Positions 31,184-40,444 of a stretch of DNA of 64,000 nucleotides are shown here, piece by piece. Made by a program: the position numbers and the translations under genes. The DNA comes from an uncultured Bacteroidales bacterium (GTDB lineage: Bacteria; Bacteroidota; Bacteroidia; Bacteroidales; Paludibacteraceae). The stretch is taken from the NCBI GenBank assembly GCA_934728255.1, contig CAKVEC010000004.1, positions 170,312 to 234,311 of the forward strand, read 5' to 3'. Under the pieces are notes generated by a model, which saw only the letters and a program-made list of their open reading frames with translations, did not search any database and was not told the origin of the DNA. How positions within the stretch are numbered: position 1 is the stretch's first letter; each line of letters starts with the position of its first letter.

Positions 31184-31831
31184 ATGATGAAATCTTCTTC
31201 CGAGTATCGTGCTATGGCACGAGAGAGTTTGAGCGGCGTATGGAACGAGTCCGCAGTGGCTTATCTGGTCATTATGGCTATTGCCTGTATCTTCAGTGTG
31301 AGCAGCGCGGTAGTACCACAAGAGATATTGTGGCTGCAAGGTTCGCTTTCGGGTGTACAAGTAGCGGTTTCGCTGCTGCTGATTGTGCCACTGACCTACG
31401 GTTTCAACAATGCAATGCTGTCGCTTGCCCGTCGCGAGAACAGCGCTCCCGCGAATGATATGTTCGACTATTTCAAACGTGATTATTCGCGCAGCGTACC
31501 CGCCTTGCTTTTAGCCGCTTTGGCAGAAGTGGGACTCGGTATTATTACTCTGTTTATAGGTACGGTTATCCTGCAATATGCTTATGCTATGGTGCCCTAT
31601 CTGCTACGCGATTATCCCGAACTGACCGCTACGGAGGCTCTTCGTACCAGCCGGGAGATGATGCGCGGACACAAGTGGGATCTGTTTGTACTGGATCTGA
31701 CGTTTATCGGTTGGGGTATTCTCTGCCTGTTTACCGCAGGCATCGGTCTGCTGTGGCTGCAACCGTATGTAAGTGCCGCTCATGCACATTTCTACGAAGA
31801 CCTGAAAGCAGAAACGATCGTAGAGGAATAA
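31184..31831 (+). CDS. DUF975-family integral membrane protein
   Basis: A 215-residue membrane protein with about five hydrophobic helices. It begins MMKSSSEYRAMARESLSG, the soluble N-terminal helix typical of DUF975, and contains ATEALRTSREMMRGHKWDLF, the conserved amphipathic segment of that family. The function of DUF975 is unknown. The start could also be the second Met. A terminator with an unusually placed downstream promoter follows. Confidence 0.85.
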   Translation: MMKSSSEYRAMARESLSGVWNESAVAYLVIMAIACIFSVSSAVVPQEILWLQGSLSGVQVAVSLLLIVPLTYGFNNAMLSLARRENSAPANDMFDYFKRDYSRSVPALLLAALAEVGLGIITLFIGTVILQYAYAMVPYLLRDYPELTATEALRTSREMMRGHKWDLFVLDLTFIGWGILCLFTAGIGLLWLQPYVSAAHAHFYEDLKAETIVEE

Positions 31832-31883
31832 AGGTTACGACCTATTCCGCCATGGGCGGAGTGTGAAATAACTGACGCTTTTT

Positions 31884-31926
31884 GTTTCTCCTGCGCCATT
31901 TGTTTGGTGCGGGAGAAACTTTTTTT
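31884..31926 (+). terminator. Terminator after the DUF975 gene, overlapping the next promoter
   Basis: GTTTCTCC (31884-31891) pairs with GGAGAAAC (31912-31919), extended inward by GC and CC pairs, and T7 follows. The -33 TTTG of the pectate lyase promoter lies in the loop (31903-31906). Confidence 0.8.
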
Positions 31927-31935
31927 GTATCTTTG
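31903..31935 (+). promoter_or_regulatory. Promoter of the pectate lyase gene
   Basis: TTTG (31903-31906), 21-bp spacer, TATCTTTG (31928-31935). The leader is about 18 nt. The box overlaps the preceding terminator hairpin. Confidence 0.7.
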
Positions 31936-31959
31936 CGGTACATTTAATGGTACAAAGAA

Positions 31960-33618
31960 ATGAAAAAACTATTCACATTGTTATTCTTGTCGGTCTTTCT
32001 GACGACCAATGCACAAGTAAAGTATTGTGCTCCCGCCCCGGTGGGGTACGGGAAAAGTGCCACCGGTGGAGGAAATGCCACACCGACATTGGTCAGCACA
32101 GCGAGCGAGTTGCAGAATGCACTAAAAGCAAGCGGCAAGGTGATTATCATTACACAAGATATTACCGTTTCGTCGTGTATAAAAGTGAAGACCGGCGACT
32201 TGACATTGCTTGCGTTGCCGGGTGTAAAACTGATTTCCACACAGCAGAACAAAGATAATTCCGGTATTTTGTACTTTAGCGGTTCCAAGAATGTTATCTT
32301 GCGCAACCTGACGCTGGTCGGTCCGGGGGCATACGACTGCGACGGCTGGGACTTGCTCTGCTTTGACGGTGTAACGAATGCATGGGTGGACCATTGCGAT
32401 TTTCAGGACGGTTGCGATGGAAACTTTGACAACAAAGGAAAGACGGATAATATCACGGTATCGTGGTGCCGTTTCCGCTATCTGAAACAGCCTAAGGCAG
32501 GCGGCAGCGGTGGCAGCGACGACCACCGTTATACCAACCTGCTCGGTTCGAGTTCCTCCGACAAACCCGCCGACGGCACATACAACATGACATGGGCGTA
32601 CTGCTGGTGGGACGAGGGGTGCGTGGAACGTATGCTGCGCTGCCGCAATGCGAGTCTGCATTTCCTGAACTGCTACTGGAACTCGTCGGTGGCGCACTAC
32701 TATATCGGTCCGGAGAACGCCGACTGCTACATAGAGGGTTGCACGTTTGCAGGCAAGCCCAAGTCGGAGAACATATTCAAGTCGTATGGAGGCAAGAACG
32801 GTGCCAAGTTTGTAAATTGTGTGTCGGCCAAAGGTGTGCCAGCGAATGTGAGCGATAGGAAAGTGGTTACTCCTTCGTATGCCTATACAGCACTCAGTGC
32901 AGATGAGTCCAAGACGATGATTACCGGCAGTTGCGGTGCGGGTGCGACGCTGACGGTGAAGACCGATGGCAGCGTGAACAGCACGTGCGACAGCGGTGAT
33001 ACTCCCGATCCCGATCCGGAACCCGATCCGGAGCCTCAACCGGGCGGGGATATAACGTGGAACTTCTCCGACAGCGAGTTTGCGGGATTAGGGGAAATTA
33101 CAGAGACGAAGACTATCAACGGACTGACGATAGTTGCTACAAGCGGGAAATCGATAGTCGTAGATGCCAACAATAAGACATATGGTGAGAACCTCAAGTT
33201 TACATCACGTATGAAATTAGGCGGCACTATGGGCGAGACCTACCGCCATCTGCGCTTCGAGGTGAAAGGCAGTTGCACGATAGAGGTATATGGTATGAGC
33301 GGTAACAACAGCGACCCTCGCCCGATTGTATTGGCAAAAGACGAGTGGGATAATACGCTCCATACCTGGGAAAATGTACCGGGCAGCGAACTGAGCAAAC
33401 TGACATACAACTATACAGGCGGCGCGGCAACCCTGTATATCGGCAGCGGCAAGAGCGGTGTCAATCTGTATGGCATCAATGTCATCTACGAACAGACGCC
33501 TTCCGCTATCCAAACTCCTGTTATTCAGAGCGGAAAGACCTACAACCTGTTGGGTATGGAGGTGGATGAGAACTACAAAGGTATTGTTATCCGAGAAGGG
33601 AAAAAATATCTGCAATAG
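31960..33618 (+). CDS. Secreted pectate lyase (PL1-type parallel beta-helix) with C-terminal sorting-like tail
   Basis: A 552-residue protein with a signal peptide (MKKLFTLLFLSVFLTTNAQ). Residues about 30-330 form a right-handed beta-helix lyase domain: ILRNLTLVGPG, WVDHCDFQDG (Ca-binding WxDH-type motif), ITVSWCRFRY and DDHRYTNLLGSS. A Pro/Asp/Glu linker follows (DPDPEPDPEPQPG). A second beta-rich domain (about 360-510) may bind carbohydrate. The end, YNLLGMEVDENYKGIVIREG then KKYLQ, resembles short T9SS/Por-type C-terminal tails of Prevotella-like proteins. It cleaves pectate or a related polyuronide outside the cell. It has its own promoter and a terminator shared with the convergent gene. 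Confidence 0.85.
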   Translation: MKKLFTLLFLSVFLTTNAQVKYCAPAPVGYGKSATGGGNATPTLVSTASELQNALKASGKVIIITQDITVSSCIKVKTGDLTLLALPGVKLISTQQNKDNSGILYFSGSKNVILRNLTLVGPGAYDCDGWDLLCFDGVTNAWVDHCDFQDGCDGNFDNKGKTDNITVSWCRFRYLKQPKAGGSGGSDDHRYTNLLGSSSSDKPADGTYNMTWAYCWWDEGCVERMLRCRNASLHFLNCYWNSSVAHYYIGPENADCYIEGCTFAGKPKSENIFKSYGGKNGAKFVNCVSAKGVPANVSDRKVVTPSYAYTALSADESKTMITGSCGAGATLTVKTDGSVNSTCDSGDTPDPDPEPDPEPQPGGDITWNFSDSEFAGLGEITETKTINGLTIVATSGKSIVVDANNKTYGENLKFTSRMKLGGTMGETYRHLRFEVKGSCTIEVYGMSGNNSDPRPIVLAKDEWDNTLHTWENVPGSELSKLTYNYTGGAATLYIGSGKSGVNLYGINVIYEQTPSAIQTPVIQSGKTYNLLGMEVDENYKGIVIREGKKYLQ

Positions 33619-33629
33619 ACAAACCTATC

Positions 33630-33678
33630 TATACAACAAAAAGGCTGCTTCGCATTCCGAGGCAGCCTTTGTTGTATA
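33630..33678. terminator. Bidirectional terminator between the pectate lyase and DMT transporter genes
   Basis: TATACAACAAA and AGGCTGC (33630-33647) pair with GCAGCC, TTTGTTGTATA (33662-33678). The hairpin is long and near-perfect, with A/T runs on both flanks, between convergent genes. Confidence 0.85.
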
Positions 33679-33687
33679 GAGGTTGAT

Positions 33688-34560
33688 TTATTTGGAGAGT
33701 GCGTACATAGCGAAAGCCGCACAAAGAAGACCTGCTATTTGGAGCGGGTTAGGGATGACTTGAAGAATGATCAGCGACAGCAGGACGGTAACCATAGGGG
33801 ACAAGCCTTCCATAGGGGAGACAACCACCGCCTTGCCGTAACGGTAGGCATAGACGAGGGTAAGGGCACCGATTGAATTGAGTATCTGGATACCGAAGGA
33901 CGACCAGAACGGAACACAAGCCCCCTCTTCTGCAAAGAAAGTCGCAGCATCGGGCGTCATAAAATAGGCAACCGGAATGAGCACCACAGCGGTGATGGTC
34001 ATCCAGACAAAGATTGACTCGGCATCCATCGAGTTGTTGGCAAACTTCATAAAGAAGCCCTGCACACCCCAAGCAAGAAGGACGAGCACTGCGAGCAGTA
34101 TCCACAGCCAGCCCGAGACAGGACTGCCCTCGGTATTGGTCTCGAGCGAGAGCAGGAGGATAGCCGCCAAAGCCACAGCGATACCCGCCATCTGCCAGCG
34201 GGTGGCTTTCTCATGCAAGAAGACCGCCGCCAGCGTAATGACGATAACGGGCGACATAGAGATGAAAGGATAGATGATGTAGGACGGACCGAGGGTAAGT
34301 GCCTTAAAAAGCACCAACTGTCCGCCTGCACCAAGGAAACCAACGGCGCAACCCAATCCGACCGATTTCCAATCGTGTTTGAGTTTGCCCTTGTTGATAA
34401 TCAGTGCAACGATCGCGCAGGGAATCATAGAAACCGCCCAAGCGATATAGACTATGGTATCAGGTATTCCGTGCTGGATCTGATACCCCGAAAAGGCTCC
34501 CCATACACCCCACGTAGCGACGGTGATGAGGATAAAGACTAACCAGAGTTTGTTTTTCAT
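33688..34560 (-). CDS. DMT/EamA-family transporter
   Basis: A 290-residue membrane protein with ten hydrophobic helices in two five-helix halves (EamA repeats), including YIIYPFISMSPVIVITLA in the first half and VVVSPMEGLSPMVTVLLS in the second. Family members export or import small metabolites such as amino acids, nucleotides or sugars. As the last gene of the minus-strand glycan locus it could be a sugar permease of the locus, but this is inference. A short 9-bp repeat separates it from the GH31 gene. Confidence 0.85.
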   Translation of the reverse strand: MKNKLWLVFILITVATWGVWGAFSGYQIQHGIPDTIVYIAWAVSMIPCAIVALIINKGKLKHDWKSVGLGCAVGFLGAGGQLVLFKALTLGPSYIIYPFISMSPVIVITLAAVFLHEKATRWQMAGIAVALAAILLLSLETNTEGSPVSGWLWILLAVLVLLAWGVQGFFMKFANNSMDAESIFVWMTITAVVLIPVAYFMTPDAATFFAEEGACVPFWSSFGIQILNSIGALTLVYAYRYGKAVVVSPMEGLSPMVTVLLSLIILQVIPNPLQIAGLLCAAFAMYALSK

Positions 34561-34574
34561 TGTTTTTTACTATT

Positions 34575-34610
34575 AAAGTCCTTAAGGTCTTTAGGGTCTT
34601 TAAGGACATT
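34575..34610. repeat. Four tandem 9-bp units (AAGGTCTTT type)
   Basis: AAAGTCCTT, AAGGTCTTT, AGGGTCTTT and AAGGACATT at exact 9-bp spacing, filling the gap between the GH31 stop and the DMT start. Confidence 0.75.
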
Positions 34611-34612
34611 GG

Positions 34613-36163
34613 TTATTTGATTTTTTCGAAATAAGGGAGACGGGCAAGGGGGACGGAGATGGTATAGGTACGACCGCCACGGTAGCGTTTGCCCTGCTCG
34701 TCGCGCCACGTACCCTTGGGAAGGGTAACGGTACGGGAAAGGGAGTCGGTTACTACGGGGGCTACCAAGTACTTGTCGCCAAGCATAAACTGGTCTTTAC
34801 AGTTGGCAAAGCCCTGGTGCGGGAACTGGTACTCCATACAGCGCACGATGGGTTCACCGGTTTTAGCGGCACGGTGGGCATACTCCATGATATATGACGC
34901 AAAGCGGGCGTGGAGATGTGCCATATCGCGGACGATAGCAAGGTTTTCATCACTCAATACGCGCCATGGTGCAACGGAGAACTGCATCATCGGCATAAGC
35001 GCATGCACCTGCGCGGAACGGACGATGAGGGCTTGGTCGAACTCGTCGGAAGCGATACCCAGGAACGCCGCCCACTGCCCGCCACCGATCATGTCGGGGC
35101 AAGTATAGGCATAGCCGAGCAGCCCCGCTGTAGTCATACAGGGGATAAGCGACCGGACAGCCGCCCACGAATAGTCCTTGTCGCCAAGACGCTGGACAAG
35201 CGGTTGCCCGCCCATTTTCCATCCTGCGCGGTATTCGTTGAAGGGGAAAGAGAGACCGATGTTCGCCCACGAGGTGGTGTGATCGACAGTGGTGGCAGCA
35301 GGATTGAACGCCTTGATGGGTGCCGAGGCATAGCAGTTGTTATCACCCGCATCGAACTTGAAGCCGTCGATACCGTACTCGGTCTGCATATTGCGCAGTT
35401 GCGAGACGAGATATGCTGCGGCATCGGGGTTGGTAAGGTCGTAGCAAGCGGAGTAGCCGTTCCACCAGTTGAGGATAGCGGTACCGCCGTCCGGCGTTTG
35501 CAGGAGATAGCCTTTGGCTGCCAGGTCGCGGTATTCGGGTGAGTCGGGCGATACAAAGGGGCATACCCAGAGCATGACGCGGAAGCCGAGGGCGTGGAGT
35601 TCGTCCACCATGGCTTTGGGGTCGGGGAAACGCTCTGCCTTGAAGTCGAAATTGCCGTAGTAACGTTGCCAGTTGTCGTCAATCATCAGTACACCGGCGG
35701 GGAAGCCGTTGTCGATGATAGCATGGGCGTAACGGAGGATGTCCGCCTGGTTCTGGTTGTACATCAGTTCGATCCATGTGTTGTACTGCGGCATAGTAAA
35801 GAAGAGCGTATCGGGCAGGAGACCCGAAGCGGGGAAATACTTCGCCTGTGCGGCAAGGTAGGCTTCACGGAGGGTACTGCCCGCCTTGATGGTAGTGAGC
35901 GGATAGGAAGTGTGTATCCCGCCATTCTCAGCCGAGAATACAAAGGCACTATCCGACCACATATAGGTGCCGTCAGAGGAAAGAAAGAGCGGTACGAGTT
36001 GATTGTTCTCGTCCTGCGTATGAAGGTCGAAAGCGGGCTGGTCGGTATAGGGCTGATTAGCACCGAGACCGACGGACGCTCCCCACCAATAGGTTGCGGG
36101 CGCAGCCCACAACGGACAAAGAACGAGGAACAAAGAACAAAGAACAAAATGTATTTTCTTCAT
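34613..36163 (-). CDS. Secreted glycoside hydrolase family 31 enzyme
   Basis: A 516-residue protein with a signal peptide (MKKIHFVLCSLFLVLCPLWA). GH31 signatures are MIDDNWQRYYGNFDF (about 160-174), RVMLWVCPFVSPDS and YGIDGFKFDAGDNN, where Asp271 is the likely nucleophile. CPDMIGGGQW and RSAQVHALMPMMQFSVAPW follow, and a small beta domain ends the protein. GH31 covers alpha-glucosidases, alpha-xylosidases, alpha-galactosidases, sulfoquinovosidases and alpha-N-acetylgalactosaminidases. In this locus, next to GH36 and galactosamine-type catabolic genes, an alpha-Gal or alpha-GalNAc substrate is plausible but unproven. Confidence 0.88.
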   Translation of the reverse strand: MKKIHFVLCSLFLVLCPLWAAPATYWWGASVGLGANQPYTDQPAFDLHTQDENNQLVPLFLSSDGTYMWSDSAFVFSAENGGIHTSYPLTTIKAGSTLREAYLAAQAKYFPASGLLPDTLFFTMPQYNTWIELMYNQNQADILRYAHAIIDNGFPAGVLMIDDNWQRYYGNFDFKAERFPDPKAMVDELHALGFRVMLWVCPFVSPDSPEYRDLAAKGYLLQTPDGGTAILNWWNGYSACYDLTNPDAAAYLVSQLRNMQTEYGIDGFKFDAGDNNCYASAPIKAFNPAATTVDHTTSWANIGLSFPFNEYRAGWKMGGQPLVQRLGDKDYSWAAVRSLIPCMTTAGLLGYAYTCPDMIGGGQWAAFLGIASDEFDQALIVRSAQVHALMPMMQFSVAPWRVLSDENLAIVRDMAHLHARFASYIMEYAHRAAKTGEPIVRCMEYQFPHQGFANCKDQFMLGDKYLVAPVVTDSLSRTVTLPKGTWRDEQGKRYRGGRTYTISVPLARLPYFEKIK

Positions 36164-36178
36164 AATCGTATTTTTGAA

Positions 36179-36240
36179 CGTTAATTATCGTGTAATTAGA
36201 CGTTAATTTTTATAGAACATATAATTAGCCATTAATTGAC
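36179..36240. repeat. TTAATTA-rich intergenic element, copy upstream of GH31
   Basis: The first 42 bases (from CGTTAATTATCG) are the same as those at 58019-58060, and the following ATTAGCCATTAATT is shared as well. It lies upstream of the GH31 start and next to an 11-bp repeat. Confidence 0.85.
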
Positions 36241-36250
36241 CATCAATAGG

Positions 36251-36294
36251 GTATCCTAAGCGGAATCACATACGAATCACATACGAATCACATA
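36251..36294. repeat. Four tandem 11-bp units (CGAATCACATA)
   Basis: Units at 36251, 36262, 36273 and 36284; the last two are identical and the third-position unit differs by one base. The same CGAATCACATA unit occurs three times at 51247-51279, 15 kb away. Confidence 0.9.
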
Positions 36295-36319
36295 CACCTG
36301 CTATATAGTTTCTATATGA

Positions 36320-37726
36320 TTACAGGGTGATGGTGGTAAGGTAGTTGTAGCCTGTAGTCTCGTCCCACATATCCTTGTTGGCAAGGCGGATAGAGAAGGC
36401 AGGGTTGTCGTGGAGAGAAGCGTAGGGGTCTGGTAGGTTGAGATAGACCTTGTACTCACCCGAGAGACTGCTGTCGAGGTTGGCATGGAGGGTTGTGGTG
36501 ATAGTGTCGCCTGCAAACCAGAAGCGCGGATCGATATTGGTCTGCGGATAGACATATTTCTTGGCGGGGTCGGAGGCAGAGACGAGTACGAGTTCGACAG
36601 AGCGTTTGTTGACCGGTGCGGCAAAGCCGACATTGCGGAGCGTGAGGACGACTGCGAAATGCTCGCCCGCCTTTGGGGCTTGTGTAGGATAGGCTTTGTC
36701 GAGGACAAAACGGTAGCCGAGACGGCGTTTCACCTCGTCCATATGTTTGGTTTGTATCCACCAGTTGAGGATGTCCTTGTGGTAGTCGCGGTTGAGATAT
36801 GTCCAGTGGAAACGCTCCATCTGGTCAATGGCGTTGCTACCCTCGGACTGGGCGCACTTGTTGCAAGTCTCACCGCCCATCATCGTATAGCGGGTATCGG
36901 CTTCCCAGTAGGTGCGGTCAGCACTATTGCGATAGGTACCGACATCGTTGCTACAGGAGACGAAGCAGTCGTTATGCCCGCCGAGACGTGCTTTAGGGGT
37001 ATTTTGATAAGCCTCGGTATCGGTAAGCGGGTCGGTAGATAGATTACGGTCTTTGAGGTACTGCACTTTGTACTCGGGGGTACGCAAGCAGATTTGCCTG
37101 TCGGCAGGGAAAACCTCCAGCATATGGTCAATCATCTGCCAACGCGGCTCGTACTGCTCCGATGTTTTGGGGCTGGAGGGGAAACCCGATGTGTAGTACC
37201 ACTCACCCCACGAACCGATAAAACCGGCTTGGATACAGAGGATGACATCGGCGTTCTTTTGCAGCACGGGGGCTACGGCATCTATATGTTTAGAAACCCA
37301 CTCGGGCGTTGCGTCCCATGGTTTCTGATTGTTGGCATAACCATCTTTGTATGCAAAACGTATAATGGCTTTTGCACCGCCTCCACGGAGGGCATCGAAA
37401 TTGGTTTGCATACGGTCGAGATAGGCTTGCGGTATCTCGCTCTCGATATAGTCTGTCAGGTAATAGATATGTAGCATAAGCGACACGCCCGTTTCACGCA
37501 CAGAGGCAATAGTGCCAGCCGAAGCATGGGCATTCAGATCGGACGAGTTGTAAGACACGTGGGCATAGAAGCCACGCTCGGGATTGGGGAAAATCTCGTC
37601 GGATTCGGTATAATAGATTGTACCTTCAGGGTCTTTTTCCTCCTCGGGTTGAGGCGGATTTGGGGTATTGCAACCTGCGATGAAAGGCAGTGCCAGAAGC
37701 GGCAAAACAGACAGGAAACGATTCAT
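36320..37726 (-). CDS. DUF4874/DUF4832 lipoprotein of the glycan locus
   Basis: A 468-residue lipoprotein (MNRFLSVLPLLALPFIAGC). The first domain (about 40-200) has IFPNPERGFYAHVSY and CIQAGFIGSWGEWYY, which fit DUF4874 and suggest a TIM-barrel glycosidase-like fold. The second (about 210-460) includes HNDCFVSCSNDVGTY, MGGETCNKC and a C-terminal beta sandwich, fitting DUF4832. The pair is common in Bacteroidota glycan loci and may be an uncharacterised surface glycoside hydrolase. It lies between the surface lipoprotein gene and GH31. Confidence 0.8.
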   Translation of the reverse strand: MNRFLSVLPLLALPFIAGCNTPNPPQPEEEKDPEGTIYYTESDEIFPNPERGFYAHVSYNSSDLNAHASAGTIASVRETGVSLMLHIYYLTDYIESEIPQAYLDRMQTNFDALRGGGAKAIIRFAYKDGYANNQKPWDATPEWVSKHIDAVAPVLQKNADVILCIQAGFIGSWGEWYYTSGFPSSPKTSEQYEPRWQMIDHMLEVFPADRQICLRTPEYKVQYLKDRNLSTDPLTDTEAYQNTPKARLGGHNDCFVSCSNDVGTYRNSADRTYWEADTRYTMMGGETCNKCAQSEGSNAIDQMERFHWTYLNRDYHKDILNWWIQTKHMDEVKRRLGYRFVLDKAYPTQAPKAGEHFAVVLTLRNVGFAAPVNKRSVELVLVSASDPAKKYVYPQTNIDPRFWFAGDTITTTLHANLDSSLSGEYKVYLNLPDPYASLHDNPAFSIRLANKDMWDETTGYNYLTTITL

Positions 37727-37822
37727 TGTATGTTATGAAATAGAGATTAAAAGAAAAAACAAGTATGGGTGCGCGGTTATGCACCCCGACACCCATACTC
37801 TCAACCAACATTATTTAAGTGT

Positions 37823-37869
37823 AAAAAAGCACCCCTATCCTGCCTCTTGCTTGTGGCAAGACAGGGATA
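37823..37869 (-). terminator. Terminator after the surface lipoprotein gene
   Basis: On the minus strand CCTGTCTTGC pairs with GCAAGAGGCAGG around CACAA, extended by ATCCC/GGGGT-type pairs, and T6 follows at 37823-37828. It probably reduces transcription from susCD into the enzyme genes. Confidence 0.7.
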
Positions 37870-37881
37870 CTTTGGGAAAAA

Positions 37882-38691
37882 TTAGTCAGCGAGGTCGGTT
37901 TTAACGGTCATCAAGTTAGCCTTAACCTCTGCGCCGGTCTCGTCCTGGTCAGCGTTAGGCAGTACACCTACAGACGACCAACTTTGTTGGATATCGAAAC
38001 CTATCTTGAACTCGTTCTCTATAGCAACCGGGATGAGTTCGCGAAGGATCTGGATTTCAACCATATTGTCGGAAATGATCTGCGATGCTCCGACAGGCAG
38101 GTCGCCCTCGCCAACGAGTGCACCCCATTTGTCGCTTGCATCGTGATCCTTGGTAGGATCAGACCAGATCCATCCCTCTGCACCTACTTCGCCCCACCAT
38201 TTGAATACTGCGGGGTTGTAGTTGCTTGCCAATACACCGTCATCACCCTTCGAGAGAATAGCGGTCTCCAAGCATACATCCACGCTACCTACAGCGAACT
38301 CGTCAGCATAGCCACCGGTTGCATCGCTGTTGTCAGCATCAATATAGATATGGAAAGGAACCCATGCAAGGTCGGTAACCTTAGCAGCATCCCACTCAAC
38401 GAGGAGGTTGAGATACATTTTGTCGTTGTACACCTTTACGCTCTTGAGGGCACTACGGTTCTCAACCGGGTTGGCAGCGGAAGTAGCGGTGAACACATAT
38501 TCAGCGGGGAGGTTATCCCAGTCGGCAGCAGATTTGTCCGATACACTGATTTTCGATACGAACTCGGGTTCGTCGGGAGTTTCTCCACCACCGCCGTTAC
38601 CACCATTGCCACCATTATTGGGCTCGTTTTGATTACATGCTACGAAAGCAAGTGTTGCTGCGCACATAAGTGCAAATTGAAACTTTTTCAT
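37882..38691 (-). CDS. Surface lipoprotein in SusE/F position (putative glycan-binding)
   Basis: A 269-residue lipoprotein (lipobox AFVAC) with an Asn/Gly-rich linker after the anchor (NNGGNGGNGGGGETP), typical of surface-exposed proteins. The rest is a single beta-rich domain (VYNDKMYLNLLVEW, FHIYIDADNSDATGGY, IQILRELIPVA) that resembles carbohydrate-binding modules. It follows susD by 52 bp and is placed where SusE/SusF-like surface glycan-binding proteins usually occur. Ligand unknown. Confidence 0.78.
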   Translation of the reverse strand: MKKFQFALMCAATLAFVACNQNEPNNGGNGGNGGGGETPDEPEFVSKISVSDKSAADWDNLPAEYVFTATSAANPVENRSALKSVKVYNDKMYLNLLVEWDAAKVTDLAWVPFHIYIDADNSDATGGYADEFAVGSVDVCLETAILSKGDDGVLASNYNPAVFKWWGEVGAEGWIWSDPTKDHDASDKWGALVGEGDLPVGASQIISDNMVEIQILRELIPVAIENEFKIGFDIQQSWSSVGVLPNADQDETGAEVKANLMTVKTDLAD

Positions 38692-38743
38692 AATGAAATT
38701 GTGTTTTTAATGTTGTTGATTGTAATTGTATGTTGATTGATTT

Positions 38744-40438
38744 TTAATATCCGGGGTTTTGTTGGATACCGCTTACCGTCCATTCGGAGTTCGGAATCGG
38801 ATATTGGATATGATTGTAGTCAGGTTTGACCACAGCCCAAGGTTGTGCGCCCGGGTAACGGCGATCCATATCCAAGCCGTTGCGATAGACATCAAACATT
38901 CGGTAGCCCTCGAAAGCGAGTTCCAGACGGCGCTCGTCCATTACGACATCGAATGCGCTAGCATAGCCGTGCATATTCGATGTAGAGAACATACCCTCGT
39001 CAGGAATACCCGCACGCTTACGGATGACATTGACATCATTGAGTGCCTTTTGGTCTTCGCCCAATTTGGCATATGCCTCGGCACGGTTGAGGATAACCTC
39101 CCCCCAACGGCTGAAGACAGGACTCGAGAGAGTAGGACTGCCATCCTGATAGCCGAACTTCTTGACATAGTATTTTGGGAAGGTATTACGCACATCCATC
39201 TGTTGGGAAACACGTGCCAAGCAATCTTCACCTTTGTAATTAACGTGATATTCACTATACTCGCTGTTTACAGTACGTTTCTCCACAGTATAAGTTTGCC
39301 CATCGGCTGTGAAAGTATAGTTGTCGCCAGAAGGAGTAACGGCATAGCATAGGTCGGTACGCCCTGAAGCGTCATCAGGAGTTTCCGGATCGGGGAAATA
39401 AACAAACAATTTAGCAGGAGTTGCGTTCTTTGCCAACTGCGGGGCAATGAAAGCGGTATAGCGGACATCGGAAGGATAACGCTCATAGAGGTAGAGCAGA
39501 GGATCGGAAGGATAGATTTCGCCCCAACCGCCACCATCGGCATTGTACATAGAGCCGATACCACCTTGCCCACGGTCGTCGGTCAGTTCGTGAGCCACGC
39601 AGAACAGAGTCTCAGAGGAGGTTTTGGCATTAGCAAAATAGTTAGCAAAATCGGGGTCGAGTTTGCTCTCGGGAGTGGCACCATTGAGCATTTCATCTAC
39701 CGTGGAGACAACTTCATCGTTCATACCCATATAGAGATAGACACGCGAGAGAAGACCGAGAGCGGCATCATGGCTTGCATAACCCGCATTGCCACGTTCC
39801 TTGCCCTTGACCATATACTGCGCTGCCAGTTTGAGGTCGGCAACAATCTGCTCATATACTTTTCCTACCGGTTCGCGTGTAGAAGCAGCAGATGTACTTG
39901 TCATAAGGGGAACACCCAAGTTGTCCGTACCTTGACTATATGGTTTAGCGTAAAGTGTAACCATATGCAGATGCATCAGCGCACGCATATAGTATGCTTC
40001 ACCCAGTACCTGCGTATCCGTCAAGTCGGCTTTTTTGTTGAGGGTTTCGATGATTGTATTGGACATATAGATGGCTTTATATGCCGTCATCCAAAGCGTA
40101 CCTACATTCTTGAGGTTGTCGGTCATCAGATATGCCGTAGCCTCATAAAGCGGGTCGGTGGTCTTACTACTGAGATTGGTGTTATCTGCAGGGAACTCCG
40201 CCATTTGGGTATAGTGGCGCACATAGGTATTGCCACTGGAGTAGCCCAGATATTCCACCTCATCTTTGAGATATGCATAGCAGCCGTCCATAATATACTC
40301 GGCTCCTGCTTCATCCTTGAGCAAGACATCGGAGTTCAACTCGTCAGACGGGAAGAAATCGAGATTGCAACTCGAGAGCAACAAACCGGCAACAACCGTC
40401 ATTGATAAAATTATCTTTTTCATATTCTCTTTGCTCAT
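38744..40438 (-). CDS. SusD/RagB-family starch-binding-like outer-membrane lipoprotein
   Basis: A 564-residue lipoprotein (lipobox LLSSC). SusD features are LDFFPSDELNSDVL after the anchor, a TPR-like helical region (LGEAYYMRALMHLHMVTLYAKPYSQG) and the C-terminal RWGEVILNRAEAYAKLGE, DERRLELAFEGYRMFDVYRNG. The protein caps the SusC pore and binds the target glycan. The start at 40438 is 6 bp after the SusC stop; an internal ATG at 40423 is equally plausible. SusC and SusD are translationally adjacent. Confidence 0.95.
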   Translation of the reverse strand: MSKENMKKIILSMTVVAGLLLSSCNLDFFPSDELNSDVLLKDEAGAEYIMDGCYAYLKDEVEYLGYSSGNTYVRHYTQMAEFPADNTNLSSKTTDPLYEATAYLMTDNLKNVGTLWMTAYKAIYMSNTIIETLNKKADLTDTQVLGEAYYMRALMHLHMVTLYAKPYSQGTDNLGVPLMTSTSAASTREPVGKVYEQIVADLKLAAQYMVKGKERGNAGYASHDAALGLLSRVYLYMGMNDEVVSTVDEMLNGATPESKLDPDFANYFANAKTSSETLFCVAHELTDDRGQGGIGSMYNADGGGWGEIYPSDPLLYLYERYPSDVRYTAFIAPQLAKNATPAKLFVYFPDPETPDDASGRTDLCYAVTPSGDNYTFTADGQTYTVEKRTVNSEYSEYHVNYKGEDCLARVSQQMDVRNTFPKYYVKKFGYQDGSPTLSSPVFSRWGEVILNRAEAYAKLGEDQKALNDVNVIRKRAGIPDEGMFSTSNMHGYASAFDVVMDERRLELAFEGYRMFDVYRNGLDMDRRYPGAQPWAVVKPDYNHIQYPIPNSEWTVSGIQQNPGY

Positions 40439-40444
40439 TTAGAA

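Noticed and set aside
37764..37798. Inverted repeat GTATGGGTG/CACCCATAC next to the surface-lipoprotein terminator
   Set aside because: The stem is real but has no T-run and lies downstream of a better terminator, so it was not listed as a separate feature.
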